Source of the DNA: Centrapalus pauciflorus
Taxonomy: Eukaryota > Streptophyta > Magnoliopsida > Asterales > Asteraceae
DNA length: 64,000 nt
NCBI GenBank assembly: GCA_020465985.1
Contig: JAANYP010004796.1
Location: 1-64,000 of the forward strand
Direction: 5' to 3'
Part shown: positions 34,229 to 45,894 of the stretch, piece after piece
Numbering within the stretch: position 1 is the stretch's first letter
How the letters are laid out: each line of letters starts with the position of its first letter
Position numbers and translations under genes: made by a program
Notes under the pieces: generated by a model
The model's database searches: none
What the model was told of the DNA's origin: nothing
The model's input: only the letters and a program-made list of their open reading frames with translations

Positions 34229-36140
34229 TTGTAATCTGTAAAAATAACAAACATGTTAGAAACAACTGGTAAGTACAAATGTCAACAACAAATAAAGAAA
34301 GATAACATTTCACAAGAAATTAGGAAAATCTCTTTTCATTGTTTACAACATTGGGATTCCAGACAATAATATTAAAATATTACCGTGGGACTCCGAAGTC
34401 AACCATTAAGGGACCAATTTTAATGAAATTTAGATTTGAAAATTTTAACCTGTTAAATGTTAATTTTCTTTAAAAATGAAATTTCCACACTTAGAAAATA
34501 TATTTGAATGAAATTCGAATCATGCTTATTGAATTTTGGATGAATGATGATGAATTTCAAAGTATAAGCATGAAATTCGAATGAATAAGAATGAATCTCG
34601 AGTGAAAAAAGGATAAATCTTGAATGAGTAGGGATCAATCTCGAAGAACTCAGAAGCAATCTCGAATGAAGTGGAATGAAATTTGAAGTCCTTAGAATGA
34701 AATTCGATCAAGACTAGATGAAACTCGAACGATGTTGATCAAATTCGAATGAGTCTCTATGAATTTCGAATGGGTCTTAAGGGTCTTGATGAATTTCGAA
34801 TGGGTCTTGATGAATATAGCCAACAATTCGAGTACTTAGTCCTGAATCTCGAAGGATAACTAATGAATCTCGAATTATGTGGCATCAATTTCGAATAAGA
34901 CTTATTAAATTTCGAATGAAGCATTATCAATTTCGAACTAACAAACAATGAATGTCGAAATACAAGTGAAGAATTTCGAAGATTAATGTTTGAATTTCGA
35001 ATTACAGTTAATAAATATCGGTCAATGTATCATTCGAAATTTATTATTGGAAAACATCCTAAATTTCGAAGATCAATGTTTGAATTTCGAATTACACTTA
35101 ATAAATCTCGGATAATGTATCATTCGTAATTTATCATTGAAAAACTTCCTAAGTCCTAAACACACTGAAACAACTTCAAAACACACAAACACATTTAAAC
35201 ACTTAACAAAATACATCAAAACTCGAAAAACAATTCTAAACAAAAACTCTTTACTGAAATAAGGCTAAAAACAACTATAATTAACCTAAATCGCACAATT
35301 ACAGTAAGAAGAACAACTCCAAACAAAAACAGTAAATCTCGAATTAAATCCTGTTTATACGCACAAGAACATACTTTCAATTTAACCATTGATTCACAAA
35401 TGCAGGATTTCAAAAAAAAAAATGAACCTTCGAGTTATGAAGAACATGAATAGTTATCAAACACAAACTCACAGACAAACAAATTTTCACATAAATGAAG
35501 TAAAAAAACAATAACAAATACATGAAAACCCCACAAATTTGCAGATAAATCTTTGATGAAAAAGTTGGAAAAACTTTGTTGCTTGTTTGCTGAATCGAGA
35601 GAAAGAAGAAAGAAAGTCGGTAGGCGGTGCACAGTATCCAGAAAACTGATTTTGAAATTCAAATTTCAAATTTGAACTTTGAAAAAGTATACCCGGCCCA
35701 TTCTTTCCTTCTTACCATTTCTTTTAGTAAAGCCCAATAGCAACATTTTAAGCCAAAAAATTTAACACTCACAAAACGAAAACAAAAAAAATTTACAAAT
35801 ACAAAAAAATTTTAAAAAAAAAAACTAAAAAAAAATTTACCCTAAAAAAATGAACAAACTAAGTAAAAAAAATTAACAAAATAAAAAGAATGCTCCCAAT
35901 TGAATTATGCAGAATTAGATAAATGCTTTGATCCCCCTCAAATTGACGACACTTTTAAATGTTCCCCTACGATTAAGCACATTAAAAAAATCAGATAAGC
36001 AGATAAAATATTCAGTAAGCTCTCCCTGCACAAGACAATTCAACATCCAACATCAGTTAAATCTCGTAAAAATCAGTACTAATAAAGATCAAGAGATTAA
36101 CTTAAATTAGATCAAGTAAAAAATTAGAAGTTGTAATAAA
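34229..36140 (-). promoter_or_regulatory. Pol-ORF2 spacer, minus copy: promoter-like motifs, intron-like part
   Basis: Minus-strand order after pol: polypurine-like segments (complements of about 35932, 36022), T-rich run, TGGGCTTT and TGGGCCGGG (complement of 35693-35700), leader-like sequence, a TTCGAA motif array (35120-34495), and an acceptor CAG ending at 34236 just before the ORF2 ATG. The motif order matches the plus copy at 28005-29246, although the sequences have diverged. Confidence 0.5.
34495..35120. repeat. TTCGAAATTCA-type motif array
   Basis: Dozens of degenerate units such as GAATTTCGAATG, AATCTCGAATG and AATTTCGAAGA, with irregular spacing. A 60-70-base segment (AATTTCGAAGATTAATGTTTG...) is also duplicated at about 34973 and 35060. 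The array lies in the intron-like part of the spacer before ORF2; the plus-strand copy lacks it. Confidence 0.9.
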
Positions 36141-36149
36141 TGTTTAAAT

Positions 36150-37960
36150 CTAACGATTCAACATACCTAATTTGTATACCAAAAAATTAAAACGTTTTTC
36201 ATCTAACGTTATGGTAAACAAATCAGCTAACTGATATTCAGTAGGTACAAAATATAATTCAACATTACCATTTTCCACATGATCATTAACGAAATGATAT
36301 CGGATGTCGATGTGCTTTGTTTTAGAGTGTTGCACTGAATTTGATGTTTAGAAATTACACTCTAAGAATCACAGTAAATTGGAATCATGTGTGGTGTAAA
36401 CCCATAATATCTTTGTTGGCTCTTCATCCACAGCACTTGAGAACAACATGAAGATACAACTACATATTCGGCCTTTGCTGTTGATAGTGAAACACAATGT
36501 TGTTTCTTGAATGACCAGCAGACATGTTTATCACCAAGGAATTGAACTGCTCATGAAGTACTCTTTCTGTCCATTTTATCTCCTGCATGATCAGCAACAG
36601 TGTAAGTAGTCAATGTAAAGGTCGATTCTTTAAGTTACCACAAACCTAGTTTCAGGGTACCCTTCAAATATCTTAGAATCCTTTTGGCAGCAGCCAAATC
36701 AGATTCTTTAGGATTTACCTGATATCGTGCACAAACACATGTAGCAAACATAATATTAGGTCTACTTGCAGTTAAGTACATTAATGAACCAATTATTCCT
36801 CGAAAATGAGTAACATCAAAAGGTTTCCAAGAAATGTCTTCATCGAATTTTGATTTTGAATTAGGAGCCATGGGTGTTTTCATTGGGGTACTACTATTCA
36901 TGTTAAAATTTTTCAACAAGTTGTGAATATATTTTGACAAATTGATGAAAATTCCATCACTCAGTTGTCTGAATTGTAGCCCCAGAAAAAATGGATTTCA
37001 CCCATCATGCTGATTTCGAATTTTTCGGACAATAGGAAAGCAAACTTTTTGCAAAATTCAGGATTTGTAGACCTAAATATTATGTCATTTACATATATCT
37101 GAATTACAATAATATCAGGGCCTTAACATTTTATGAAAAGAGTTGTGTCAACTGCACCTTTGTTTAAGCAACATTTAATTAGGTAAAATGTTAATGCATC
37201 TACCATGCTAGAGGAGCTTGTTTAACGTCGTACAATGACTTATCTAAAATGTATACATGATCAGGCTTCGAAGGATCCACAAACCCTTCTGGCTGATATG
37301 TATATACTTATTCTTTGAGTTCCCCATCCAAGAACGCCGTCTTCACATCCATTTGATACGCTGTGAAATTCTTGTGAGCCGCAAAAGCTAAGAACATCCT
37401 TATAGCTTCAATACTTTCAATGTGGGAAAAAGTTTCATCATAGTCAATCCTTTCTTGTTGACTGTATCCTTTGGCAACAAGTCTCGCTTTGTTACGGAAA
37501 ACCACGCCATGTTCGTCCTTCTTGTTCTTGAATACCCAATTTGTGCCAATAATGGATTTATCATTTAGTTTTTCAACCTATCTCCAAACTCTCAACCTTT
37601 TAAATTGATTCAATTCCTCTTGCATGGTCACAATCCAATCAGAGTCTTGAAGAGCTTCCTTGACTGTCTTTGGTTCGACCTTGCTCAAAAAATTTAAGAA
37701 CAAACGTTCTTTGATTGTAGCTCTTCGGGTTTGGAATAAAGCATAAGGATCTCCTATGATGTTCTCTGGAGGGTGATCCCTTGTCCCTTTAAGTACATGA
37801 GGGTAAGGTTGATGTTGGTTTTAATTGGGTTTTAAAAAAAGATAGGGATGACGGGGAGTAGATTTTGAAGTTGTTGAAATCTCAGTAGTAATAGGGGTTT
37901 CAAGAGTAGAAATATTCTTATTATTGATCGGGTTATAAATAACTATGTTTATAAAGTGTA
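36150..37960 (-). pseudogene. Copia pol remnant (linker, RT, RNase H), minus strand
   Basis: Minus-strand blocks in order: linker with HPPENIIGDP (about 37790), NKARLVAKGYSQQERIDYDETF and MDVKTAFLDGELKE (37505-37308), degenerate central RT (YMYMT.YLG at the catalytic site), MKTPMAPNSKSKFDED through ILRYLKGTLKLGLW (36940-36635), and KTKHIDIRYHFVNDHVENGN to LGMLNR* (36335-36150). Many stops and frameshifts; inactive. It is most similar to the plus-strand family-2 element rather than to the Sirevirus-like copies. Confidence 0.85.
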
Positions 37961-38028
37961 AAAGAGTTGATTTTTAGTAGAAAAATGCCGTAGAATGTGC
38001 TACTATTGATTAATTTCATTGCTTGTGT

Positions 38029-38033
38029 AGGTA
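38029..38033. repeat. Target-site duplication AGGTA (left)
   Basis: AGGTA directly before the 5' LTR; repeated at 51533-51537 after the 3' LTR. Confidence 0.9.
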
Positions 38034-39139
38034 TGTTAGGCACAAAAAGGCCTCAGTCAAACCTGTTCTGCATCTGAGGGGGACATTTTCAATCAAACCT
38101 GTTGATGCATTTGAAGGTTGAATTTAAGGTCTGTAATATGCCTTATTGAAACTTGAAAATGATTTGCGATATCAGCCCAAAGCTGTTTACCCTGTTGCAT
38201 GTGTTGCAACAAAGGCAGTTTGTCCAAGCTGTTCTGTCTGCTGAACAGGCTGGACATAAACTGTCTACGCTGCTCTACACTGGTGAGCAGCTTGGGCAAG
38301 TTTACAAGTGTTATGTTCTTTGTGAACAGGTTAAAACACTTTATGGAATGTGTTTCCAAGTCTTCATGTATTGTTTTTGGCTAGAAGATCAGTTTACAAA
38401 GTCGAAGACAAAGTGGAAAACAGAACTGCTCAGCCTGGCCAAGCTGTTCTGTCACATGAAGACAAAAGGATATTTGAAAAAGGGTGACTGACCTTTTCTT
38501 ATATCAATATAGGCCTTAACAAAGGAGGAAAGATGTAAAGTTGACATTCCTTATTTAGTTAAAGATTATGCAACTGTAGAAAAAATGAAAAGACAAAAGT
38601 TCTGCCAACATGAAGACAAGTCTGCTTTTCAGAATGTGCAGAAAAGTTTATGTTGTCTTTTCAACAAGACTTCACCTTTTTCCTTTCGTCCAATGAAGAA
38701 GCTTCACTTAGATCCTCAGAGTGAGTATAAAAGGAAACTTCCAAGGATTGAAAGATAGCCAAAAAAAGCTAAGTGCTGAAGCCAAGAGTGAACGTGCATT
38801 CAAGTGTGTCTTTCATGCATGCAAGTCTGCTTGAATAAAACAGTGCTCTGTGCTTAAGCTGTTCTTAATCAAGCTGTCCTTCTGAGTCTTGTAAACACAG
38901 TGAGTGATTCTTAGTGAGTGTATTCATTGTAACTAGTTTATGTCTGTCTTAGACTAGTTAACATACTGTTGTATCGGTCATCTCAGCTTGAACCTTTCCG
39001 CAGTCAAGCTTGTTTGTAATTAACATTTGTTGATAATACATACAAACATTGAGAAAATAGTGTGTAGTTTTTAAATTGCTGTATTCAACCCCCTCTACAG
39101 GTTAAGGCTATATACTTGGGAAACCTTTCGGGACCTACA
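38034..39139 (+). repeat. 5' LTR of the Sirevirus-like element (1106 bp)
   Basis: TGTTAGGCAC...GGACCTACA. TATA box AGTATAAAAGG at 38724. Rich in CTGTTC/GAACAG motifs. A few percent divergent from the 3' LTR, plus a roughly 20-base indel near 50697. Confidence 0.95.
38724..38734 (+). promoter_or_regulatory. TATA box of the Sirevirus-like 5' LTR
   Basis: AGTATAAAAGG; the 3' LTR has ACTATAAAAGG at about 51114, and the minus-strand copy has the same element near 56930. Confidence 0.75.
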
Positions 39140-39141
39140 AC

Positions 39142-39153
39142 TGGTATCAGAGC
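39142..39153 (+). promoter_or_regulatory. Primer-binding site of the Sirevirus-like element
   Basis: TGGTATCAGAGC two bases after the 5' LTR; initiator Met-tRNA type. Confidence 0.93.
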
Positions 39154-39201
39154 GGTTTGGAGTGTGTGTCATTCTAGATCTCTCATTCTCCCAAAGTTTC
39201 C

Positions 39202-41873
39202 ATGGACAACAGTGCTGCAAGTTCCTCATACTATGACAATGGTTCAATGGGCAAACCTCCAAAGTTCAATCATCATAACTTCTCTGGTTGGAAGTGCAGA
39301 ATGATGATCTACTTAGAGAATCTGGATGTGCAACTACCAGAGATTGTAATGGAGGGTCCCTATGTGCCAACCTCTGTTACAACTATAACTCCTGCTGTTG
39401 AAGGAGCTGCTCCTGAAATCAGAACATTTGAGAAAGCAAAAGCTCAATGGTCTGATGAAGACAAAAGACTGGTGGCTCTTGATGCAAAGGCCAGAAATAA
39501 CCTGGTCATCTCTCTGCCTGATGATGTGTTCAAACAGGTTGAGAAGATGAAGACTTCAAAGGAGATGTGGGATACTTTGTGTACCGTCTATGATGGACCC
39601 ACAATCACACTGGATAACAGGATTAATAATCTTGTTAGACAGTATGAACTCTTCTTTGCAAAACCAAAGGAGACTCTCACAAAAACCTACACCAGGTTTA
39701 CTGCTCTTGTTAATGATCTCAAAGCTGTTGGAATCACCAAGGACAGTCTGACTCTGGTAAACAAATTCTTGGACATCCTGCCTGAAGAATGGAATTATTT
39801 TTCTACAATCTTAAGGAATTCAGGTACCATCAGAAGTATGGATCTTGTTAACCTGTATGGATCCTTACTAAATGATGAGCAGTCAAGGCAACAGAATAGA
39901 AATGCCTTGGAAATGTCTAAGAAAGGTGCAGCCTTTGTGGCCAGTGTGAGACAACCTGTAAGTCAGATGGGTGATGTGTTCACTCAACCTGATCAACAGG
40001 CTGATGATAAGGAGGAAGTATCTGATGAGGAAGAGAATGCAGATCTTGCTGAACTGGATGATGAGCAAATGATAGCCATGCTTGTCAAAAGGTTCAACAA
40101 GAAAAGGTTTGGAAGAAACATGCTGCAGGGTAGTTCAAATGCTGTTAAAAAGCTGTTGGTTAGTCATCCAAACCACACAAGACAAACAGGGATGATGGCT
40201 ATAGGGTTAAGTACCTTATGACTATGGCTAAGCTGAGGAAGTTGGAAAACTCAGTGGTTTCTAACCGACAAAAGGGACTCATGGCAGAGACTTGTGACTG
40301 GGAGGAGTCTGATTCATCATCTGATGAAGAAGACAATCAATGTCTGATGGCCAACACTGATGTCCCATCAACAAGCAACTTCAAACAGGATATGGCCGAA
40401 GCTGAAGCTTTTAGCAGCTTGGAGAACTGGAACCCTACAATGATGTATAAGGTACAAAATTTTATGGATTACAGTTCTGAAGAAAAAGTTAAAATGTTTG
40501 AATATATGCTTGTTGATCTGAAAGCTACTGTTGAGAAGCATACTGTTTTATTATCTGAAATCTCTAAGCTTAAAACTGATCTTGAAACAAAATCCAGTAA
40601 AATGGACAGCTTCCATAAGTTGGAAACTGAGCTTGATGAATTAAAACACATCAACTCTATTTTACTGGAAGAAAAGAGAGAAACAGATATAAAACATGCC
40701 AAGTTGCAAAAGATAGTGGACTCTTGGTGCCAATCTGCACAAAAAGTCAGCCACTGAATAAGTCAACAAATCCCTGCACAAATCCAAGCCTAACTTGGAG
40801 GGGATCTTGACACAGCAGCTTCCATTGTTGAAGTTAATAATCTGAAAGAAGATTTGTCCACTCTCGGTGAGCTTCCAAACACTTTCATTCAAAAAGTGAA
40901 TGGTAAATTAATCTCAACAAACAGGTTTGTCAGGCCTCAAAACACTGACAGCTCGTGTGAACCTAGCTTAAAAGCTGCTGATGAAATGAATTCTTCATGA
41001 AATCAGCTTGCTAAGTGCTCTACTAATTCACACAAGCAAAAGAAAGGAAAGCATGTCCAAACTGCAGCTGTGGACACCAAGCCTGTTGACAAGACAGGCT
41101 TTGGATCTAAAGCTGATGGTAAAAGACATACTAATCCTTTTAATGCTGAACATTTTGAAAATAAGTTTTCAAAAGGTAAGCAGTCAACTTTTAACAAGGG
41201 TAAGTCTCATGTTGAAGGCAAACCTGCTGTGATTTCAAATAAGTTTTCTAATCATCGTGGTAAACTGGTCCTAAATGAGAATAAGTTTTTCAAAACCAGA
41301 AATAATGATTATGTTGATAGGCAGCATCAATCACATCTCAGGAAGGACAAAGGCAAAGCCATTGCTCATGCTGAGAAATTTGGGAATAAGTTTCCTAAAC
41401 CTGTGGAAGTTCAAAAGCGAGTTAAGCTTCCTATCTTTGACATCTGTCCTCCTAAAAAGAGGAAAGAAGAGACAGGCAAAGCTGCTGCCATTGAACCTTC
41501 CACTCAAGCTGTTGATTCATCAAATAGTAATAAGTTTACTAAACCTTCTGATAAAATCAACAAAAATAACTCAGAATGTGTCTCTGAAAGGTCTTCTTCC
41601 AAAAATGCTAAGAGGAGAAATTGCTATAAATTTGGAATGAAGACACATCTCGCCAAAGATTGTCCTGACACTGAGGACATGAGACCAGCTGACTCTGATG
41701 GTTCCTTCACAGCCAACATAAATAGTGTTGGAAACATCTCAGTCAATGAGAGTGGTATCCAAAATGATACCATTCAAATAGGGAATATTAGTGTTGATAT
41801 CACAAGTCCATCAACAAATGTTGATGAAGTAGGAGAACTCATCTCTGTGATGAGTTCCCCTACAAATGACTAA
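39202..41873 (+). pseudogene. gag: Sirevirus-like Gag, frameshifted
   Basis: The ATG at 39202 lies 48 bases after the primer site and opens a 339-codon frame with the copia capsid domain (FNHHNFSGWKCRMMIYLE near residue 25; MWDTLCTVYDGP; LVNDLKAVG; LDILPEEW). A frameshift near 40218 moves to a second frame (Glu/Ser-rich; CDWEESDSSSDEEDNQCLMA; coiled coil to 40757). After more breaks, a basic frame (41070-41873) contains a knuckle reading CYKFGMKTHLAKDC. In that knuckle the second cysteine is Phe, so zinc binding would fail. Gag would build the particle. The long C-terminal coiled-coil part is typical of Sireviruses. Non-functional as it stands. Confidence 0.85.
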
Positions 41874-43662
41874 TATTCTTCTTGTCACTCTGCAGGAAAA
41901 ACAACCATCCCAGGTTTGGTACTTGGACAGTGGCTGCTCAGGGCACATGATAGGTTGTAAGGACCTGCTGAGTGATCTCAGGCCTGAAAAAGGGCCAAAA
42001 GTCACATTTGGTGACAATGTACAGGGATCCACTGAGGGATATGGAACTCTTAAAGCTGGTGCTGCAGTGTTCAAAAGAGTAGCCTATGTGGTTGGGCTGA
42101 AACATAACCTTGTTAGCATAAGTCAACTATGTGATGCTGGCTACAAGGTTAACTTTGATGAACATCTGGGTTACATATTGGATCCCCAAGGCAAAGTTGT
42201 GTTCTGTGCTCAATGAAAGAAAGGTGTATATGTTGTGGACATGCAATCTGCTGATCCCACAAGTGAAACCTGTTTTCTATCAAGGACAAATGCAGATCTA
42301 AATTGGCTTTGGCACAAAAGGCTGTCACACTTGAACTTCAAGAACATTAACAAACTCTGTAAGAGAGAGTTAGTGACAGGTTTGCCTTCTATGACGTTTG
42401 CTAAGGATAGACTCTGCACAACTTTTGAGAAAGGCAAGTAGAGAAAATCATCTTTTAAATCCAAACATAATTTTTCTATTGATACTCCTCTCTTCTTAAT
42501 CCACATGGACTTGTTTGGACCTGTCAATGTCCCAAGTCTAGGCGGAAGAAGATATACTCTAGTAATGGTTGATGAGTTCTCCAGGTACACATGGGTTATC
42601 TTCCTGAAGAGCAAAGGAGAGGCTGCTAGAGAAATTATTGGTTTTGTGAAAAAGATGGAAATGCTGAACTCTGCCCAGGTGAAGCAGCTTAGAAGTGATC
42701 ATGGTACTGAATTCAGGAATAGTACTCTTGAAGACTTCTGTGAAGAGAAAGGAATTACTCAAAACTTTTCAGCTGTAAGAACTCCACAACAAAATGGAGT
42801 TGCTGAAAGGAGAAACAGAACTCTCATTGAAGCTGCTAGAACCATGCTGTGTGCATCTGGTTTACCTTCATCATTCTGGGCTGAAGCTGTTAACACTGCT
42901 TGCTTTACCCAAAACAGATCCTTAGTGGTGGAAAGGTTCAACAAGACTCCATATGAGCTGCTCAAAGGGAGGAAGCCAAATGTCAGTTACTTCCATGTGT
43001 TTGGATGTCCCTGCTTCATTCTGAATCAAAGGGACCAACTTGCAAAGTTTGAACCAAAAGCTGATGAGGGTGTGTTTGTTGGCTACTCTGCTATCTCCAA
43101 AGCCTACAGAGTATACAACAACAAAAGAAAGGTGATAGATGAATCTATCAATGTCACCTTTGAAGGGTCCAAGAATGCTTCCACCAAAGCTGTTCCTGAA
43201 TCAGTTTCAGGAGAATTAAACTTTGATGATCTCATGCATTCAAACAGAGAAGAGGACTCAAAAGCTTCCACTACATCTAGTGTGGAACCTGTTAACCATG
43301 ATGGGCATGATGATTATGTCAATACACCCTGTGTGAATAAGTGTACTGAATTAATTACAACTGCATGTCCTGAACCTATCAATGCTGATTTTTCGGGTTC
43401 CTCTTCTGATATGTTCAACAGTGGTCAGTCATGTTCAACAAGTGAACATGCTCAAGACAACAGTGTGTCTGAAAATCTTGAGAGCTGTTCAACAGGACCT
43501 GCTGAAGCTGCTGATAACTCAGGAGAATCCTCATTAAAGAATGATCCTAAGTGGATCAGATGTCACCCTAATGATCAAATAATTGGTGACATCAACAAAG
43601 GGGTACAAACAAGGTGGGACAGCTTAGGAACTTCTGTATGTTCTCTAGTTTTGTTTCACTAA
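41866..43662 (+). pseudogene. pol: Copia protease and integrase, interrupted by stops
   Basis: 41866-42216 holds the protease (WYLDSGCSGHM, catalytic DSG). The frame ends in TGA at 42214. 42235-42441 holds the integrase zinc-binding segment (LWHKRLSHLNFKNINKLC), ended by a TAG within the KGK.RKSSF block. 42505-43662 holds the catalytic core with all three acidic residues: MDLFGP, SDHGTEF and NGVAERRNRTL. The GKKPNVSYFHVFGC-type region and a long acidic Ser/Thr-rich linker follow. The frame shifts at about 43615 before RT. Protease would process the polyprotein and integrase would insert the cDNA; three lesions prevent a continuous product. Confidence 0.9.
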
Positions 43663-43668
43663 TGGAGC

Positions 43669-45194
43669 CAAAGAAGGTGGATGAAGCACTAAAAGAGGCC
43701 AATCGGATCACTGCCATGCAAGAAGAACTCAATCAGTTTGAGAGAAACAAGGTATGGAAGCTGGTCCCTGCTCCTAAAGGTAAAACTATAATTGGCACTA
43801 AATGGGTTTTCAGGAATAAGATGGATGAGCAAGGTCATGTCATTAGAAATAAGGCAAGACTGGTTGCTCAGGGTTATAGACAGGAGGAAGGAATTGACTA
43901 CGATGAGACATTTGTTCCTATGGCCAAGCTAGAAGCAATTCGTTTGTATCTATCCTACGCTGCTCATAAGAGCATTAAGGTATTTCAAATGGATGTGAAG
44001 AGTGCATTTTTAAATGGGAAGCTGCAAGAAGAAGTTTATGTCAAGCAGCCTCCAGGTTTTAAAAATGAACAACATCCAGGTTTTGTCTATGAGTTGGACA
44101 AAGCTCTCTATGGTCTCAAACAAGCCCCTAGAGCCTGGTATGACACTCTTACTGAATTCCTTATGAGCAATGGGTATTCTAGAGGTAAAGTGGATACCCC
44201 ATTGTTCATAAAGAAGGTGAAGTCTGATATTATGCTTGTTCAAATTTATGTGGATGACATAATATTTGGTTCTACCAATGAGCAGTTATGCAAGAATTTT
44301 TCATTACTCATGAAATCCAAATATGAAATGAGTATGATGGGAGAACTTACTTTCTTTTTAGGATTACAAGTTAAACAAACCTCAACTGGAATTTTTATAA
44401 ATCAAAGAAAGTATACTTTAGATCTCTTGAAAAAGTTTAAATTTGATCAAAGTTCTCCTATTAAAACCCCAATGGCAACCAATGTAAAATTGGATGCTGA
44501 TGCCAGTGGCAAAGCTGTTTCAGTAACAGCTTACAGAGGTATGATTGGGAGCTTGCTATATTTAACTTCTAGTAGACCTGATATTATGTTTGCCACCTGT
44601 TTGTGTGCTAGGTTCCAAGTTGATCCAAAAGAATCTTATCTAGCTGCTGTTAAAAGAATATTAAGATACCTGAAGGGTACACCAGGTTTGGGTCTTTGGT
44701 ATCCCAAAGACTCAAACCTTGAACTAACAGGTTATTCAGATTCTGATTTTGCAGGCTGCATGCTAAATAGGAAAAGCACAACAGGTGGATGTCAACTCCT
44801 TGGTGGTAAGTTGATAAGTTGGTGTAGCAAGAAGCAGAACTCAGTATCTACTTCTAATGCTGAAGCTGAATACATTGTTGTTGGAAGCTGCTGTGGGCAG
44901 ATTCTGTGGATGCAGCATCAGCTTGAAGACTATGGGTTGGTGTATAGGAAAACTCCTATTCTATGTGATAACACAAGTGCCATAGCCATCTCCAACAATC
45001 CAGTGTTTCATTCAAGAACAAAGCATATTGAGATCAGACATCACTTCATCAGGGATCACATTCAGAAAGGTAATGTGAAGGTAAGTGTTATTTCCACTAA
45101 TGAACAGCTTTCAGACATTTTCACCAAACCTCTTGATAAAACCAGGTTTAATTACCTTGTCAGCAAGCTGGGCATGTTAAACAAAAGTGACTAA
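43669..45194 (+). pseudogene. pol: Copia reverse transcriptase and RNase H (open frame, cut from pol)
   Basis: A continuous frame from the linker's end to the pol stop. RT: KARLVAQGYRQEEGIDYDETF, MDVKSAFLNGKLQEEVYVKQP, LYGLKQAPRAWYD, and the catalytic IYVDDIIFGST near 44250. RNase H: YSDSDFAGC, RKSTTGGCQLLGG, SNAEAEYI, DNTSAIAIS and KHIEIRHHFIRDH. All core residues are readable, but the frame is disconnected from integrase by the shift at about 43615. It ends with LGMLNKSD and a TAA-type stop at 45192. It is almost identical to the minus-strand partial copy at 62860-64000. Confidence 0.9.
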
Positions 45195-45894
45195 GTGTCC
45201 TCAAAGGTCTAACACTTTGTATGTCTCACACTGCTCAAGTTTCTCAGAAAAGCCTAGACAGAACAGGTTATGCATATTCTCTACTTAGCCATTTTTCTGA
45301 TATTCTTGAACAGCTTGAACATACAACAGGCTGAACAAAAACAGTTTACTCGTCCAGCCTGCTCTAATGGTCCATTCTCCATCCTGCTCACTCCTTCACA
45401 CTGATTCACAAGACATTGTCTTGTAACCTGATCAGCTATTGAACACAACCTGTTCTTACATGGCTGAGCAGGTTGAAGGTACAGCTTGAAAAGTGAACAG
45501 CTTGAAAAGTGAACAGCTTGTGATGACCCTGCTCATCACAGGTTTGACCAACAGCTTAGACCAACAGTTTTAACTACCTTTCTTCAAAATTAAGTTACTT
45601 AATTTTTGTTTTTATTTTAATTACTGCGGATAATGTGGGTTACGTGTGTTAGTGACTAAAAAGGGCTTAAGTGGTCTGACAAACGGTCTGACATGGACAA
45701 CCGTTCCGTTTTCCGTTAACGACTTTTTCAAATCAATCGCCCAAATGTTTCTCTCTCATACCCACTCACATTCAAATCCTATAAATACCCCCTACTGTTT
45801 CATCTTCATCTTCCTCACTACTTCCATAAACCTTCTAAGAACCCTAAAAATCGACTAAGTGTCTTGTGCTTCTGTCACTCTCACTACTTCCCAA
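45195..45894 (+). promoter_or_regulatory. Pol-ORF2 spacer with internal TATA box (Sirevirus-like)
   Basis: 700 bases without coding capacity. The first half is dense in GAACAG/CAGCTTG/CTGTTC motifs, including the repeated GTGAACAGCTTGAAAA. At 45780-45787 lies TATAAATA within CCTATAAATACCCCC, followed by a CT-rich leader (TTCATCTTCATCTTCCTCAC) and the ORF2 ATG at 45895, about 115 bases from the TATA box. The minus-strand copy keeps the same TATA box and spacing (62276-62283 to 62168). It reads like a short plant core promoter for ORF2. Confidence 0.6.

Larger units (their letters stand above)
33266..38033 (-). mobile_element. Copia family 2, minus-strand copy, decayed
   Basis: Read from high to low coordinates: integrase-RT linker, RT, RNase H, spacer, and the N-terminal half of accessory ORF2, which is cut at 33266 by the LTR of the plus-strand copy. 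At the other end it is interrupted at 38034 by the complete Sirevirus-like element with an AGGTA duplication. No LTR belonging to this copy is in view. Confidence 0.75.
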
